Part shown: piece by piece, positions 44,209 through 53,555 of the stretch | Position numbering within the stretch: position 1 is the stretch's first letter | How the letters are laid out: every line of letters starts with the position of its first letter | Origin: JANYGA01 sp031420415 | GTDB taxonomy: Bacteria; Vulcanimicrobiota; Vulcanimicrobiia; Vulcanimicrobiales; Vulcanimicrobiaceae | DNA: 64,000 bases | Direction of reading: 5' to 3' | Assembly: GCA_031420415.1 (NCBI GenBank) | Contig: JANOMT010000024.1 | Span: forward strand, 1-64,000 | The notes under the pieces: model-generated | Told to the model about the DNA's origin: nothing | Database searches by the model: none | Seen by the model: the letters and a program-made list of their open reading frames with translations, nothing else | Position numbers and translations under genes: made by a program

Positions 44209-46191
44209 CTACGCTTCGAGCGCGACGCCGAGTTGCGTCGCGAGAAACGACCACCGATCGGCAAGTTCGGCCACGACTTTGTGGCGTGGCTTGCCGATCC
44301 CGTGGCCGGCGTTCGCTTCCACGTACACGTAGACCGGCGCCTCGGCCGACGTCGCCTCCGCAACGCGTGCGCCGAATTTCCGTGCGTGCATCGGATCGAC
44401 GCGACTATCGGATTCTGCCGTCGCGACGAGCATCGCGGGATACGCGACCCCGTCGCGCACGTTGTGATACGGCGAATACGCGCGCAAGATCGCCGCATCG
44501 GTCGCAACGCCCGGATCGCCGTACTCGGCGATCCACAACCGCGCGATGAGAAATTTGTGGAAGCGCAACATATCCGTTAGAGGCACGAGACAGACGACGG
44601 CGCGTGCGAGATCGGGTCGCTGCGTCGCGAATGCGGAGACGAGGAGACCGCCGTTGCTGCCGCCCATCACCGCGATTCGCGCCGGATCGGCGATGCCGCT
44701 GCTCCCGAGAAATTCGGCGGCCGCGATGAAGTCGTCGAACGTGTTCTGTTTGCGTTCCCGCATCCCATCGCGATGCCACGTTTCTCCGAACTCGCCGCCG
44801 CCGCGCAGATTTGCAACGACGTAGATCCCGCCTGCATCGAGCCACGGTACCAGACTCGCCGCGTACGCGGGTACGAGCGAGATACTGAACCCGCCGTACC
44901 CGTAGAGCACCGCGGGCGCGCTGCCGTCGAATGCAACGTCGCGTCGCGCGACGATCGAGAGCGGGACGCGCGTGCCGTCTTTGGAGACGTACCACCGTTG
45001 TTCGACGCGATACGCGGTGGCATCGAACGGCGTTGCGATACGCTGCCACGACGCCACGCTCGGCGGCCGCGCGTTCAGACCGATCCGCAGAATTTCCGGT
45101 GCCTCGACGTAGCCTGCAACCTGCACGTAGGCTTCGCCCGCCGCACAATCGATCGTCATCGCAAGGACGCTACGCCCGCCCGTCTCGGGAACCTCGACCA
45201 CGTTTCCGTCGGAGTATCGAACGCGCAAGACGGAGCGCGCGTTCTCGAGATAGTGCAACGCGAGCGTTTCGCCCGAGACGGCAAGCGATTCGAGCGTTCC
45301 GTCGCGTTGCGGCACGATCTCGCGCCACGTCGCGCGCGCGAGCGAGGCCGGATCGACGGTGAAAACGCGAAAGCGTGGCGCGTCCTCATTGGTATGGACG
45401 TACAGCATCTCATCTTCGACATCGACGTTGTAGAGCGCCGCGCACCCTTCGACGAGCGCCTCGAAGCGCAGCGGCGCGACGGTCGTATCGGCAACATAGA
45501 CGTCGCTGCGACTCCAGCCTTCGCGCGCGGTGACGACGAGATAGCGCCCGCCGGGCGAGCGTTGTACGTCGAGCATATCTTCGGGCTTGCGATCCGCACC
45601 GAAGATCTCGCGATCGCTCGCGACGCTCGTCCCGAGCACGTGTCGATAGACGCGCGCGTCGTACTGACCGCCTGGCGGATAACGCGTATAGGCGAATTCC
45701 GTATCGTCCGCACTCCACGCGACGCTTGCATAACGCGTATCGGGGATCGTGTCCGCGAGTCGCGCACCCGTCGTGACGTCGACGATGTGAAGGGTGCTGC
45801 GTTCGTCGCCATTTTGCGAGAGGCCGAAGGCGACGAGATTACCCGTGCGGCTCGGATACCACCAATCGATCGTCGTGAGGCCCGCAGCGTCGATGACGGC
45901 GGGATCGACGAGCGTCCGCTCGTGGCCACCCTCGCGGACGACGAGCGAGGCTTGGTTCGCATCGCCGCGACGCACGCTCGAAAATGCGCGCGTACCGCGG
46001 ACGACGGGAACGCTCTCGACATCGGTTCGAAGCAATTCGTCGAGTCGCGCGACGAGCGCGGCCCGCCCCGGCACCGCATCGAGCGCAGCACGCGTTCGCG
46101 CGTTTTGCGCTGCGGTCCAAGCGATGGTGCGGGGATCGTTGCCGTCTTCGAGATAGGCGTGGGGATCGGAGGCCTGGGATGCGACGTTCAC
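44209..46191 (-). CDS. prolyl oligopeptidase family serine peptidase (S9A)
   Basis: A 660-residue protein with the S9A two-domain layout: N-terminal lead plus seven-bladed propeller (~70-395) and C-terminal alpha/beta hydrolase. Catalytic Ser in MGGSNGGLLVSA (~516), Asp in SDSRVDPMHARKFG (~600) and His in EANAGHGIGKPRHK (~632). The family cleaves after Pro or basic residues in short peptides. No signal peptide, so cytoplasmic. The ATG at 46191 overlaps the lytic transglycosylase stop by ATGA. It converges with the DLH gene with 3 bases between stops. Confidence 0.94.
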   Translation of the reverse strand: MNVASQASDPHAYLEDGNDPRTIAWTAAQNARTRAALDAVPGRAALVARLDELLRTDVESVPVVRGTRAFSSVRRGDANQASLVVREGGHERTLVDPAVIDAAGLTTIDWWYPSRTGNLVAFGLSQNGDERSTLHIVDVTTGARLADTIPDTRYASVAWSADDTEFAYTRYPPGGQYDARVYRHVLGTSVASDREIFGADRKPEDMLDVQRSPGGRYLVVTAREGWSRSDVYVADTTVAPLRFEALVEGCAALYNVDVEDEMLYVHTNEDAPRFRVFTVDPASLARATWREIVPQRDGTLESLAVSGETLALHYLENARSVLRVRYSDGNVVEVPETGGRSVLAMTIDCAAGEAYVQVAGYVEAPEILRIGLNARPPSVASWQRIATPFDATAYRVEQRWYVSKDGTRVPLSIVARRDVAFDGSAPAVLYGYGGFSISLVPAYAASLVPWLDAGGIYVVANLRGGGEFGETWHRDGMRERKQNTFDDFIAAAEFLGSSGIADPARIAVMGGSNGGLLVSAFATQRPDLARAVVCLVPLTDMLRFHKFLIARLWIAEYGDPGVATDAAILRAYSPYHNVRDGVAYPAMLVATAESDSRVDPMHARKFGARVAEATSAEAPVYVYVEANAGHGIGKPRHKVVAELADRWSFLATQLGVALEA

Positions 46192-46994
46192 GCGTGCGCT
46201 CTTTTCCGACGCTGCCGCCGCAACCCCGTCGCGTCGCGGTCGATCCGCGACCAGCGATCGTAGATGTCGGCAATATAATCGCGCGTTTCGGCATAGGGCG
46301 GCACGCCGTGGTAACGGGCGACCGCACTCGGGCCCGCATTGTAGGCCGCAAGCGCGGCTGCGTACGGGTCGGGATAGACGCGATCGTAGGCGTTGACGTA
46401 ACCACCCAAAAGATCGGCCGAGCCTCGCATCGCATCGGCCCAGTTGAAGGGATCGACACCCGCGCCGTCCGCCGTCTCGAGGGTAAACTGGGCGATGCCG
46501 ATCGCGCCCGCGACCGAGAGAGCGTCGGGATTGAAGCCCGACTCCTGGAGGAGCGTCGCACAGAAAAACTCGGGCGAGAGATGATGGCGGCGCGCGAGCC
46601 CGACGGCATGCGTGACGAAAACGAGCGCATCGAAGGGGTCGAGCCGATGATTCGCCCGCGTCGCCGATCGCACGATTGCGAGTGTTGGACCGCCGGGAAC
46701 CGGGGTATCGTAGAGCAAGCGAAGTCCGCGGAGTTCCGAAGCGCGTGGAGGAATCCGCCAGCTTCGGACCCGTTCTTCGAGGAGATCCAAGCGAGGGGGC
46801 ACGTTCGTTCGACGCTCGGCATCATCCGCGGTCGGCGGCGATCCCGAAACGCACCCCACGAGCAGGCCGAGCCCGAGAGCAGCCAGTGCGGGCAGGGACC
46901 TTCGCGCGGTCAAAGCAAAAGTGAAGCAAAAAGACGTATTTACCTCGCAATGGATGGGATTCGGGAAGTAGCATATGGGCGGCGGCGTTTTCAT
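46188..46994 (-). CDS. lytic transglycosylase (SLT domain) lipoprotein
   Basis: A 268-residue protein with a hydrophobic N-terminal stretch ending in a lipobox-like LLVGC (~49) and a C-terminal SLT domain: catalytic Glu in LLQESGFNPDALS, GAIGIAQFTLETA and AAYNAGPSAVARYHGVPPYAET. It would cleave peptidoglycan glycan strands at the outer-membrane or periplasmic face. The ATG at 46994 lies past the start of the divergent gene at 46975; a TTG at 46913 would still keep the complete signal sequence and may be the true start. Operon with the S9 peptidase. Confidence 0.9.
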   Translation of the reverse strand: MKTPPPICYFPNPIHCEVNTSFCFTFALTARRSLPALAALGLGLLVGCVSGSPPTADDAERRTNVPPRLDLLEERVRSWRIPPRASELRGLRLLYDTPVPGGPTLAIVRSATRANHRLDPFDALVFVTHAVGLARRHHLSPEFFCATLLQESGFNPDALSVAGAIGIAQFTLETADGAGVDPFNWADAMRGSADLLGGYVNAYDRVYPDPYAAALAAYNAGPSAVARYHGVPPYAETRDYIADIYDRWSRIDRDATGLRRQRRKRAHA

Positions 46995-47547
46995 GTACTT
47001 AGTTGCGCTTGCGGTCGTGTTGATCGTGGGCGATCTCGCATCGACCTTCCTTTACCATTTGCCGCAGCATCTTTGGTTCAAATTGCATCTGCGGACGCAT
47101 CACGACCGGAGCCGCTCGTACTGGGATCATGCGGTCCTCTCGCGCGATCCTGAGGTCTTGCTCGACGGACTCTTGGGCGCCGTTCCATACGTCGCCGTCG
47201 CCGCGCCGCTCTTTTGGTTCGGGCCTGCCGCGATTGCCGGCGCCGTTACCGCACTGTTGCTCGGTCAACTCCACGTCTGGTGGCGCCATACAAACGATCT
47301 TGGCTGGAAGACCCCTGCGCCCGTCGTGCGCATCTGCCGTGCGCTCCAGATCGTTTTACCGGAAGATCATGACGGGCACCATCGCAATCCCGACATCGAA
47401 TTCGGCGATATCTTCCGTTTCTACGACGCGCCCGCACGCGCCATGCTGGCTTCCGTGCGCTCGATGCAACGTCGTCGACGCAACGCAATGCGACGTCTGC
47501 AACGCATACGAGCAATACGTGTCATGCGCACCGCGCAGCGTGCGTAG
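46975..47547 (+). CDS. fatty acid hydroxylase/sterol desaturase-like membrane protein
   Basis: A 190-residue membrane protein with four hydrophobic segments and histidine clusters: HLPQHLWFKLHLRTHHDRSRSYWDH near residues 28-52, QLHVWWRHTNDLGW (~98-111), and LPEDHDGHHRNPDIEFGD (~129-146). This H-x3/4-H, H-x-x-H-H, H-x-x-H-H spacing is that of membrane di-iron hydroxylases and desaturases. A very basic tail (QRRRRNAMRRLQR) ends it. ATG at 46975 or 46993 could be the start. It precedes the MGDG-synthase-type gene by 26 bases, which suggests a lipid-modifying pair. Confidence 0.8.
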   Translation: MGGGVFMYLVALAVVLIVGDLASTFLYHLPQHLWFKLHLRTHHDRSRSYWDHAVLSRDPEVLLDGLLGAVPYVAVAAPLFWFGPAAIAGAVTALLLGQLHVWWRHTNDLGWKTPAPVVRICRALQIVLPEDHDGHHRNPDIEFGDIFRFYDAPARAMLASVRSMQRRRRNAMRRLQRIRAIRVMRTAQRA

Positions 47548-47573
47548 CGAACGATCGAGCTAACTGAGGGTAA

Positions 47574-48785
47574 ATGACCAAACGCGTTCTTCTTCTGATT
47601 TCGGATACCGGTGGGGGCCACCGCAGCGCGGCCGATGCCATCGTTGCCGGCCTCTCGGAAGTCGACACCGGCCCGCACGGTGAGCATTTTTCATTCGAAT
47701 ACCGCATCGAAGATGTCGCCGCCCACTGCAGTTTTCCGCTCTCGCAGCTCGGTCCGGCCTATAGCGCGGCCCTGCGCTTTGCCCCTCCGGTGTATGGCGC
47801 TCTTTTCCACGCTACCAACGGTCGGCGTCGCTTCCGCAACGTTATTCGGCTTCTCGAGCCGCTCTATCGCGAGCGTTTGCGCAAACTTTTTCAAAGCTAT
47901 AAGCCCGACGTCATCGTCTCGGTCCACCCCTTGCTCAACCATGCGGCGCTTCGCGCCCGTGCCGACGCAAAGATGCTCCAGATTCCCGTCATCACGGTCG
48001 TAACCGATCTCGGACGCGTTCACGAAGGCTGGCTCGTTCCCGACGTCGACGCCGTCGTGGTTCCGGCGCGCGAAGTTTATCAACGCGCGCGTGAAAAGGG
48101 CATCCCGGCGAACCGGATCTATCAGCTCGGGCATCCCGTCCATCCCAAATTCGAAGACATTTCAAACACGAAGGCGCAGTGCCGGATCGCGCTCGGCCTC
48201 CCGGCCGACAAGACGATCGCGCTCCTGATGGCGGGCGGTGAAGGCGGCGGCAAACTCCTACCGACCACGCTCGCGCTCGCGAAGTCGAGGTTACCACTGC
48301 ATATGGTCGTGGTGACCGGCCGGAACGCCGCGCTACGCACGAAGCTCGACGAACTGGCGCGAACCCTGCCGACGCCGATGACCGTCCTCGGTTACTGCGA
48401 CAATATCCCCGAACTGATGCGTGCGGCAGATTTGCTCGTCACCAAAGCCGGCCCCGGTGCCATCGCCGAAGCGAGCCTCGCCGAAGTCCCTGTTGTCGTG
48501 TACGACTTCATCCCGGGCCAAGAGTACGGCAACCTCAAATACGTGGAAAATAATGGCATCGGCGTCGTTGCCCTTACGGGAACCGATGTCGTGCGTCGCG
48601 TTCGGAGCATCGTCGGCAACGTCGAACGCATGCAAACGATGCGCGATTGCCAAGCCGAGGTCGCGCCTCGCGGTAGCTCGCGCCGCATCGCCGAACTCAT
48701 CGCGAATCTCGCCTTCGGCGAACTCTCCGATGCCGCCCCGCCGAAGCCACCGGTGCGCGTGCGTCCAACGGCGGTCGCGCTCTAG
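47574..48785 (+). CDS. MGDG synthase/UgtP-type diacylglycerol glycosyltransferase
   Basis: A 403-residue GT28 enzyme of the monogalactosyldiacylglycerol synthase / processive diacylglycerol glucosyltransferase type. The N-terminal SDTGGGHRSAADAIVAGL is the family signature, YGALFHATNG is next, and the donor-site VTKAGPGAIAEASLAEVPVVVYDFIPGQE is in the C-terminal domain, with LLMAGGEGGGK in the hinge region. It would transfer Gal or Glc to diacylglycerol, producing glycolipids at the inner membrane. An SD-like GAGGG lies just before the ATG. The adjacent di-iron hydroxylase-like gene may act on the same lipids. Confidence 0.92.
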   Translation: MTKRVLLLISDTGGGHRSAADAIVAGLSEVDTGPHGEHFSFEYRIEDVAAHCSFPLSQLGPAYSAALRFAPPVYGALFHATNGRRRFRNVIRLLEPLYRERLRKLFQSYKPDVIVSVHPLLNHAALRARADAKMLQIPVITVVTDLGRVHEGWLVPDVDAVVVPAREVYQRAREKGIPANRIYQLGHPVHPKFEDISNTKAQCRIALGLPADKTIALLMAGGEGGGKLLPTTLALAKSRLPLHMVVVTGRNAALRTKLDELARTLPTPMTVLGYCDNIPELMRAADLLVTKAGPGAIAEASLAEVPVVVYDFIPGQEYGNLKYVENNGIGVVALTGTDVVRRVRSIVGNVERMQTMRDCQAEVAPRGSSRRIAELIANLAFGELSDAAPPKPPVRVRPTAVAL

Positions 48786-48819
48786 ACTGTTCCACCGTCG
48801 ACCCGATGCCGATGCGGGT

Positions 48820-50685
48820 ATGAGACGGTTCCGGTCAGTGCGGCCAACCGTCGTCTTCTTCCCGCACGGAGCACGACCGATCCGATCCGCCCCCGGACCC
48901 CATTCACCCAACCCTCACGCGGACCATCATCGGATCGCGGAATTGTTGCGCGAACTCGTCGGGGCCCAGACGCGATTTCCGGCCCTTTTCGCCGTGCCCG
49001 GTGAAGCGCGGGGGCTCTTCGCCCTCAGCGGAACGCTCGTCCGCACGAACGAGGTCGCTTTCGCACTGTTGGCGTGCGATCCCGACGACCCGCTGGGCAG
49101 CGCCACGGCCGCGCTCGCGCCCGCATGTCGCGAGCCCGCCGCGCGGGCGGCGTTCGCGCTTGCGAGCACGGGGCAAAGCGCGGACGTCGACGTTCGGCTT
49201 CTGTCGCGCGACGGTCGTTCCGCGATCGACTTTGCCGCCACGCTCTCGCCCGCAATTGTGGACGACACGATCGTCGGCGTTTACGCAACCGCACGCGACG
49301 TCACGCTCGAGAAAAACGCGGAGCGTTCTGCCACGCGCAAGATCGCCGAGTTAGAATCGTTCTTCGAGCGTCACACCGACGCGATGATCGCCGTGGACGC
49401 AATCGGTCGGACGCGTTCGGTCAATGCGGCTTATGAAGCCCTCAGCGGCTTGACCGCAAGTGACGTCGTCGGCAAGCCGTATACCGCGCTCATCACGCCG
49501 CAGAGCTGGCTTTCCACGGCGCTCCTCTTTCGGCGCACACTGGGCGGCGAATCCGTCGTCGGGGGAACGATACTCCTACATCGTGATGGGACGCCGATCG
49601 AGATCGTCGGCATGGGCGTGCCGATCGTCGTCGACGGCGACGTCGTCGGTGCCTACGCAATCGGTCGCGACGTTCGCGAAGAGCGCCGCCTCGAACGCGA
49701 TGCGCGCGAGCAATCGGAACGTATGCGCGAGCTCTATCTCGTCGCGGCGTCGACGGGGCAAACAGCCGAAGCGCAGCTTCACGCCGCGCTCGAACTCGGC
49801 TGCGCGCGCTTGAAATGCGATAGCGCGCACCTCACACGGATCGAGGGCGGCATCGCGCATTTCGTCGGGTGTTGCGGAAACGCACCTCATCCCCGTGGTG
49901 CAAATGTGCCGCTCGGCGACGTGCCCGAATGTGCGGCGGTCGCCGCGCTCGCGCCGCTGCGAAGCGATGCCACGACGACCACCTGCGGCACGTCGATCGG
50001 CGCACCGATCGACGTCGGCGGCCTCCGCTACGGCGCGGTCTGCTTCATGGCACGACACGATCGCGAGGAGCCCTTCAACGACAGCGATCGCGATTTCGTG
50101 CGACTCATCGGGGCGCTGGCGGCATCGACGATCGAACGCGGCGAACAACGCAGGCGTCTCGACGCGCTCGCCTTCTTCGATCCGCTCACGGGGCTTGCGA
50201 ACCGCCGACTTCTCGACGACCGACTCGCGCAAGCGATCGCGCACGCGCGTCGCGATCGCGAAACGTTCGCCGTACACTTCTACGATCTCGACGGCTTCAA
50301 AGAGATCAACGACCACTACGGGCATCTCCGTGGCGACGAAGTCCTACGCATTATCGGCCATCGTTTCGAACGGATCACGCGCGACGTCGACACGATCGCA
50401 CGTGCCGGTGGCGATGAGTTCGTCGTCGTGCAACCGAGCGTCAGCGATCGCGCCGATGCGACGATTCTCGCCGAGCGTTTGCGCGAGGCGGTCGCCGAAT
50501 CGTTCGTCCTCGATGGGGTCGAACATCGCCTCACGATGAGCGGTGGGATCGCGCTTTTCGATGTCGATGGCGAGGGTAACGGCGAAGATGCCAAGTCGCT
50601 CCTCGCTCGCGCCGACGCCGCCCTCTATCGCGTCAAAGCCTCGGGTCGCGATGCGATCGCCTTCGCTGAAAAGGCGATAGCCTAA
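48820..50685 (+). CDS. PAS-PAS-GAF diguanylate cyclase
   Basis: A 621-residue signalling protein. Two PAS-like domains (~35-165, ~175-295; the second has ELESFFERHTDAMIAVDAIGRTRSVN), a GAF domain (~310-440), then a GGDEF domain from FFDPLTGLANRRLLDDR with the active-site ARAGGDEFVVV fully canonical. It should make cyclic di-GMP. No inhibitory I-site RxxD is evident five residues before GGDEF (sequence is TRDVDTIARAGGDEF). No transmembrane segments, so cytoplasmic sensing. The ATG at 48820 is a weak choice; GTG at 48838 is the alternative. Its stop overlaps the convergent ROK gene by 4 bases. Confidence 0.92.
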   Translation: MRRFRSVRPTVVFFPHGARPIRSAPGPHSPNPHADHHRIAELLRELVGAQTRFPALFAVPGEARGLFALSGTLVRTNEVAFALLACDPDDPLGSATAALAPACREPAARAAFALASTGQSADVDVRLLSRDGRSAIDFAATLSPAIVDDTIVGVYATARDVTLEKNAERSATRKIAELESFFERHTDAMIAVDAIGRTRSVNAAYEALSGLTASDVVGKPYTALITPQSWLSTALLFRRTLGGESVVGGTILLHRDGTPIEIVGMGVPIVVDGDVVGAYAIGRDVREERRLERDAREQSERMRELYLVAASTGQTAEAQLHAALELGCARLKCDSAHLTRIEGGIAHFVGCCGNAPHPRGANVPLGDVPECAAVAALAPLRSDATTTTCGTSIGAPIDVGGLRYGAVCFMARHDREEPFNDSDRDFVRLIGALAASTIERGEQRRRLDALAFFDPLTGLANRRLLDDRLAQAIAHARRDRETFAVHFYDLDGFKEINDHYGHLRGDEVLRIIGHRFERITRDVDTIARAGGDEFVVVQPSVSDRADATILAERLREAVAESFVLDGVEHRLTMSGGIALFDVDGEGNGEDAKSLLARADAALYRVKASGRDAIAFAEKAIA

Positions 50686-51644
50686 ACGCTCGCGCGCGCG
50701 GAAAGCCCACCGCGACGCGCCATCGTCGCCGCGCCGATCGCACCCGCATCGTTGCCCAATGCCGCCGCGACGATCCGCGTCATCCCACGTGGCACCATCG
50801 TCGTGAGCGCATCGACACGTGGCGTCACGGCATCGATGAGGAATGCGCCCGCGCTCGCGACGCCGCCGCCGAGTGCGATGCATTCGGGATTGACGAATGC
50901 GATCACGTTCGCAAGGCCGGACGCCAGATCGTCGATATAACGCGCCCACGCCGCGCGACCGTGACCGTCGCCGGCTTCAGCGGCCTTGCGAATCGCTTTC
51001 GAACCGAGCTTTTCAGGTTTACCCGACACGAGCGTGCTGCGCGGAAAGGACGGCGCGATCGCGAGCGCGTGACGGATGAGGCCGAGCCCCGATGCTTGTG
51101 CTTCGAAACATCCGGTTTTTCCGCAGCCGCAGATGAACCCGTCGGTCGCGCGCAGTTGATGGTGCCCGATCTCGCCCGCGCCACCGAGGTTCCCGCGCAC
51201 GAGTTCGCCTGCCGCAACGATGCCGCCGCCGATCCCCGTGCCAAGCGTTAGCAAGACGAAATCGTGCGTGCCACGGCCGGTGCCGAACGTATATTCGCCG
51301 AGCGTCGCACAGCGCGCGTCGTTCGCGACGACGACCGCGCAACCGAAACGCTCCGTGAGACGCGCGCCGAGCGGCGCGTCGTGCCAGCCAAAATTCGGCG
51401 AGTACCGCACCGCGCCCGTCGCAGCGTCGATGTCGCCCGGCGACCCGATGCCGATCGTCTCGACTCGTTCTTTGCTGCTCGCGTTCGCTTCGTCGACGGC
51501 CGCCCCGATGATCTTGACGACGCTCTCGAAATCGTGATCGACGATATCGTGTTCCGCGCGAGCAACGATCGCGCCGTCGTCGCCGACGACGGCTGCGAGA
51601 ACGTGCGAACCACCGAGATCGATGCCGATCGTTTTACGTGCCAT
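50682..51644 (-). CDS. ROK family sugar kinase (glucokinase-like)
   Basis: A 320-residue ROK protein without an N-terminal DNA-binding domain, so a kinase rather than repressor. IGIDLGGSHVLAAVV is the phosphate-1 site, VVVANDARCATLGEY holds the catalytic Asp, LTLGTGIGGGIV the ATP region, GEIGHHQL the sugar-binding His/Glu, and CGCGKTGCFE the zinc site. Glucokinase is most likely because a glucan-degrading operon elsewhere in the window would supply glucose. The ATG at 51644 starts the family N-terminus. Confidence 0.93.
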   Translation of the reverse strand: MARKTIGIDLGGSHVLAAVVGDDGAIVARAEHDIVDHDFESVVKIIGAAVDEANASSKERVETIGIGSPGDIDAATGAVRYSPNFGWHDAPLGARLTERFGCAVVVANDARCATLGEYTFGTGRGTHDFVLLTLGTGIGGGIVAAGELVRGNLGGAGEIGHHQLRATDGFICGCGKTGCFEAQASGLGLIRHALAIAPSFPRSTLVSGKPEKLGSKAIRKAAEAGDGHGRAAWARYIDDLASGLANVIAFVNPECIALGGGVASAGAFLIDAVTPRVDALTTMVPRGMTRIVAAALGNDAGAIGAATMARRGGLSARASV

Positions 51645-51705
51645 GGCGCATGCGCTTTCACGGATCGCGAGGGGCTCCCTCGCGCGCGAGCGCGAAACGA
51701 CACGC

Positions 51706-52887
51706 ATGATCGCGCTCGATTTTATTCTACCAGGCGACCTCATCGCCGACGTCATCGCGACCCGCCGCGACCTCCACGTCCATCCCGAACTCGGCTTTGA
51801 AGAAGTCCGCACCGCTGGCATCGTCGCGACGCGCCTGCGCGCGCTCGGCTACGACGTTCACGAAAAGATCGGCATTACGGGCGTCGTCGGCGTCATGCGC
51901 GGAACGCGTCCCGGCAAAACGATCATGTTGCGCGCCGATATGGACGCGCTACCACTACCCGAGGAGAACGACGTCGCCTACGCGTCGGTCGAAGCGGGGA
52001 AGATGCACGCGTGCGGCCACGACGGCCACGTCGCGATGTTACTCGGTGCGGCGCGCCTGATCGCCGAACGCAGAGCCGAGCTCGCCGGCACGATCGTGCT
52101 CTGCTTCCAACCCGCTGAGGAAGGCAAGGGCGGCGCGAAAGCAATGGTCGATGAAGGGGTACTCGAGCGCTTCGGCGTCGAGCGCGCGTACGGGTTGCAT
52201 CTCTTCTCGCAGCTCGCGACGGGTGTGCTCGGATTTCGTGAAGGACCGTTCTATGCATCGAGCGATTCACTGGAGATTCGCATCGACGGGCATGGCGGGC
52301 ACGGCGCCGCGCCGCATCTCTCGGTCGATCCAATTTTGGTTGCCGCCGAGTTCATCGCGTCGGTGCAAAAGGTCGTGAGCCGACAAGTCGATCCGATGGA
52401 ACCTGCGGTCGTAACGATCGGCGCGATTCATGGTGGAACGACGCACAACGTCATCCCGTCGTCGGTGACGATGCTCGGCACGGTCCGCGCCTTCGATCAC
52501 GGCGTCCGCGAAAAAATGGCCGAGCGCATCGAGCGCGTGCTGCGCGGCGTGTGCGACGCGTCGGGCGCGTCGTATGCCTTCGAGTATCTGTGGCGCTACC
52601 CGGTAACGTCGAATGACGTCGCGCAGACGCAGTACGTCCGCGCCCTCGCCGAGCGGAGCATCGGCGAGACGCGTGTCATCACATCGGAGAAGCATATGGG
52701 CGCCGAAGACTTCTCGTTCTTCGCACAGCGCGTACCCGCGTGCTACTTCGTGCTCGGCAGCAGTGGCAGCCCGCAATCGAGTTTCTCACACCACCACGGA
52801 AAATTCGACATCGACGAAGCAGCGCTCGAAACGGGCGTGCGCATCATGGCATCGCTCGCTTTCGACGCACCCGAGCACGCGCCATAG
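51706..52887 (+). CDS. M20 family amidohydrolase (hippurate/IAA-amino acid hydrolase type)
   Basis: A 393-residue M20D metal-dependent amidohydrolase. TRRDLHVHPELGFEE opens it, RADMDALPLPEE holds the first ligand Asp, KMHACGHDGHVAMLLGAA the Cys/His ligands, FQPAEEGKGGAKAMVDEG the catalytic Glu, and EKHMGAEDFSFF the last ligand region. It removes an acyl or amino acid group from N-acyl-amino acids such as hippurate, indole-acetyl-amino acids or N-acetyl-diaminopimelate. The ATG at 51706 is used. It is divergent from the ROK gene, 61 bases apart. Confidence 0.94.
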   Translation: MIALDFILPGDLIADVIATRRDLHVHPELGFEEVRTAGIVATRLRALGYDVHEKIGITGVVGVMRGTRPGKTIMLRADMDALPLPEENDVAYASVEAGKMHACGHDGHVAMLLGAARLIAERRAELAGTIVLCFQPAEEGKGGAKAMVDEGVLERFGVERAYGLHLFSQLATGVLGFREGPFYASSDSLEIRIDGHGGHGAAPHLSVDPILVAAEFIASVQKVVSRQVDPMEPAVVTIGAIHGGTTHNVIPSSVTMLGTVRAFDHGVREKMAERIERVLRGVCDASGASYAFEYLWRYPVTSNDVAQTQYVRALAERSIGETRVITSEKHMGAEDFSFFAQRVPACYFVLGSSGSPQSSFSHHHGKFDIDEAALETGVRIMASLAFDAPEHAP

Positions 52888-52903
52888 CGCGCGCTCGAGC
52901 GAG

Positions 52904-53335
52904 CTACGCGAAGGTCTCGGCGTCGTCGCGATCGATGACGTGGATCATCAAAACCTCCGGCGGCAACGACGCCGAAATCGAATAGAGCGCGGTGACGAAC
53001 GCGCGTGCTTCGGCGGGCACGTCCGAAAGCCGGATCTTGAGGAGTCGCGCGTCCCACTTCGCGATGCGCTCGTCGTCGATCCGACCGCGTAGCCATGCGA
53101 GCACCGCGGCTTCGTCCGCTGCATCGGTAACGGCCGAGACGAATTCGTCGTGCGTCGTGTCCATCGCGCGATAGAAGAGCGCGCTCATCGCGATCATCCC
53201 GTCCGACGTGTTGATGTACGCCCCCATACGACCACCGGGAAGACTCGCGCGCACCTTGGCGGAGAGATCGAGGCCGTTCATCGGGTGCGAATGCATGCTC
53301 TGAAGCCGGGCACCTCGGATGATGCGTTTCAGCAT
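52904..53335 (-). CDS. DUF5069-like protein
   Basis: A 143-residue protein. Its NGLDLSAKVRASLPGGRMGAYINTSDGMIAMSALFY pattern, followed by FVSAVTDAADEAAVLAWLRGRI and a C-terminal helical part, resembles the DUF5069 family as I recall it, whose function is unknown. Starts at Met1, Met14 (53296) and Met19 (53281) are all possible; the family-like part begins just after Met19. It converges on the M20 gene with 16 bases between stops. Confidence 0.68.
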   Translation of the reverse strand: MLKRIIRGARLQSMHSHPMNGLDLSAKVRASLPGGRMGAYINTSDGMIAMSALFYRAMDTTHDEFVSAVTDAADEAAVLAWLRGRIDDERIAKWDARLLKIRLSDVPAEARAFVTALYSISASLPPEVLMIHVIDRDDAETFA

Positions 53336-53555
53336 CGATTGCGGCTATCGCGAAACGTTTACCGCGTGGCCGCAGTAGCTTCGTAGCGATTCGACAAAAC
53401 GTGCGGTCATGTTTGGATGTAGCGAACACTGGCTCGGGAAGCGCTTCTCTCACGCGCTGACCACATTTCTTTGCGGAGAACGCGAGCGGACCGAACTCGC
53501 GGCGACCGATACCGTCGATGAATCCGCGCTCGAGCGACGATACGAAAGTTTTCGC

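Noticed and set aside
44773..46263. 496-codon plus-strand frame
   Set aside because: Antisense to the S9 peptidase gene, whose Ser/Asp/His triad is intact.
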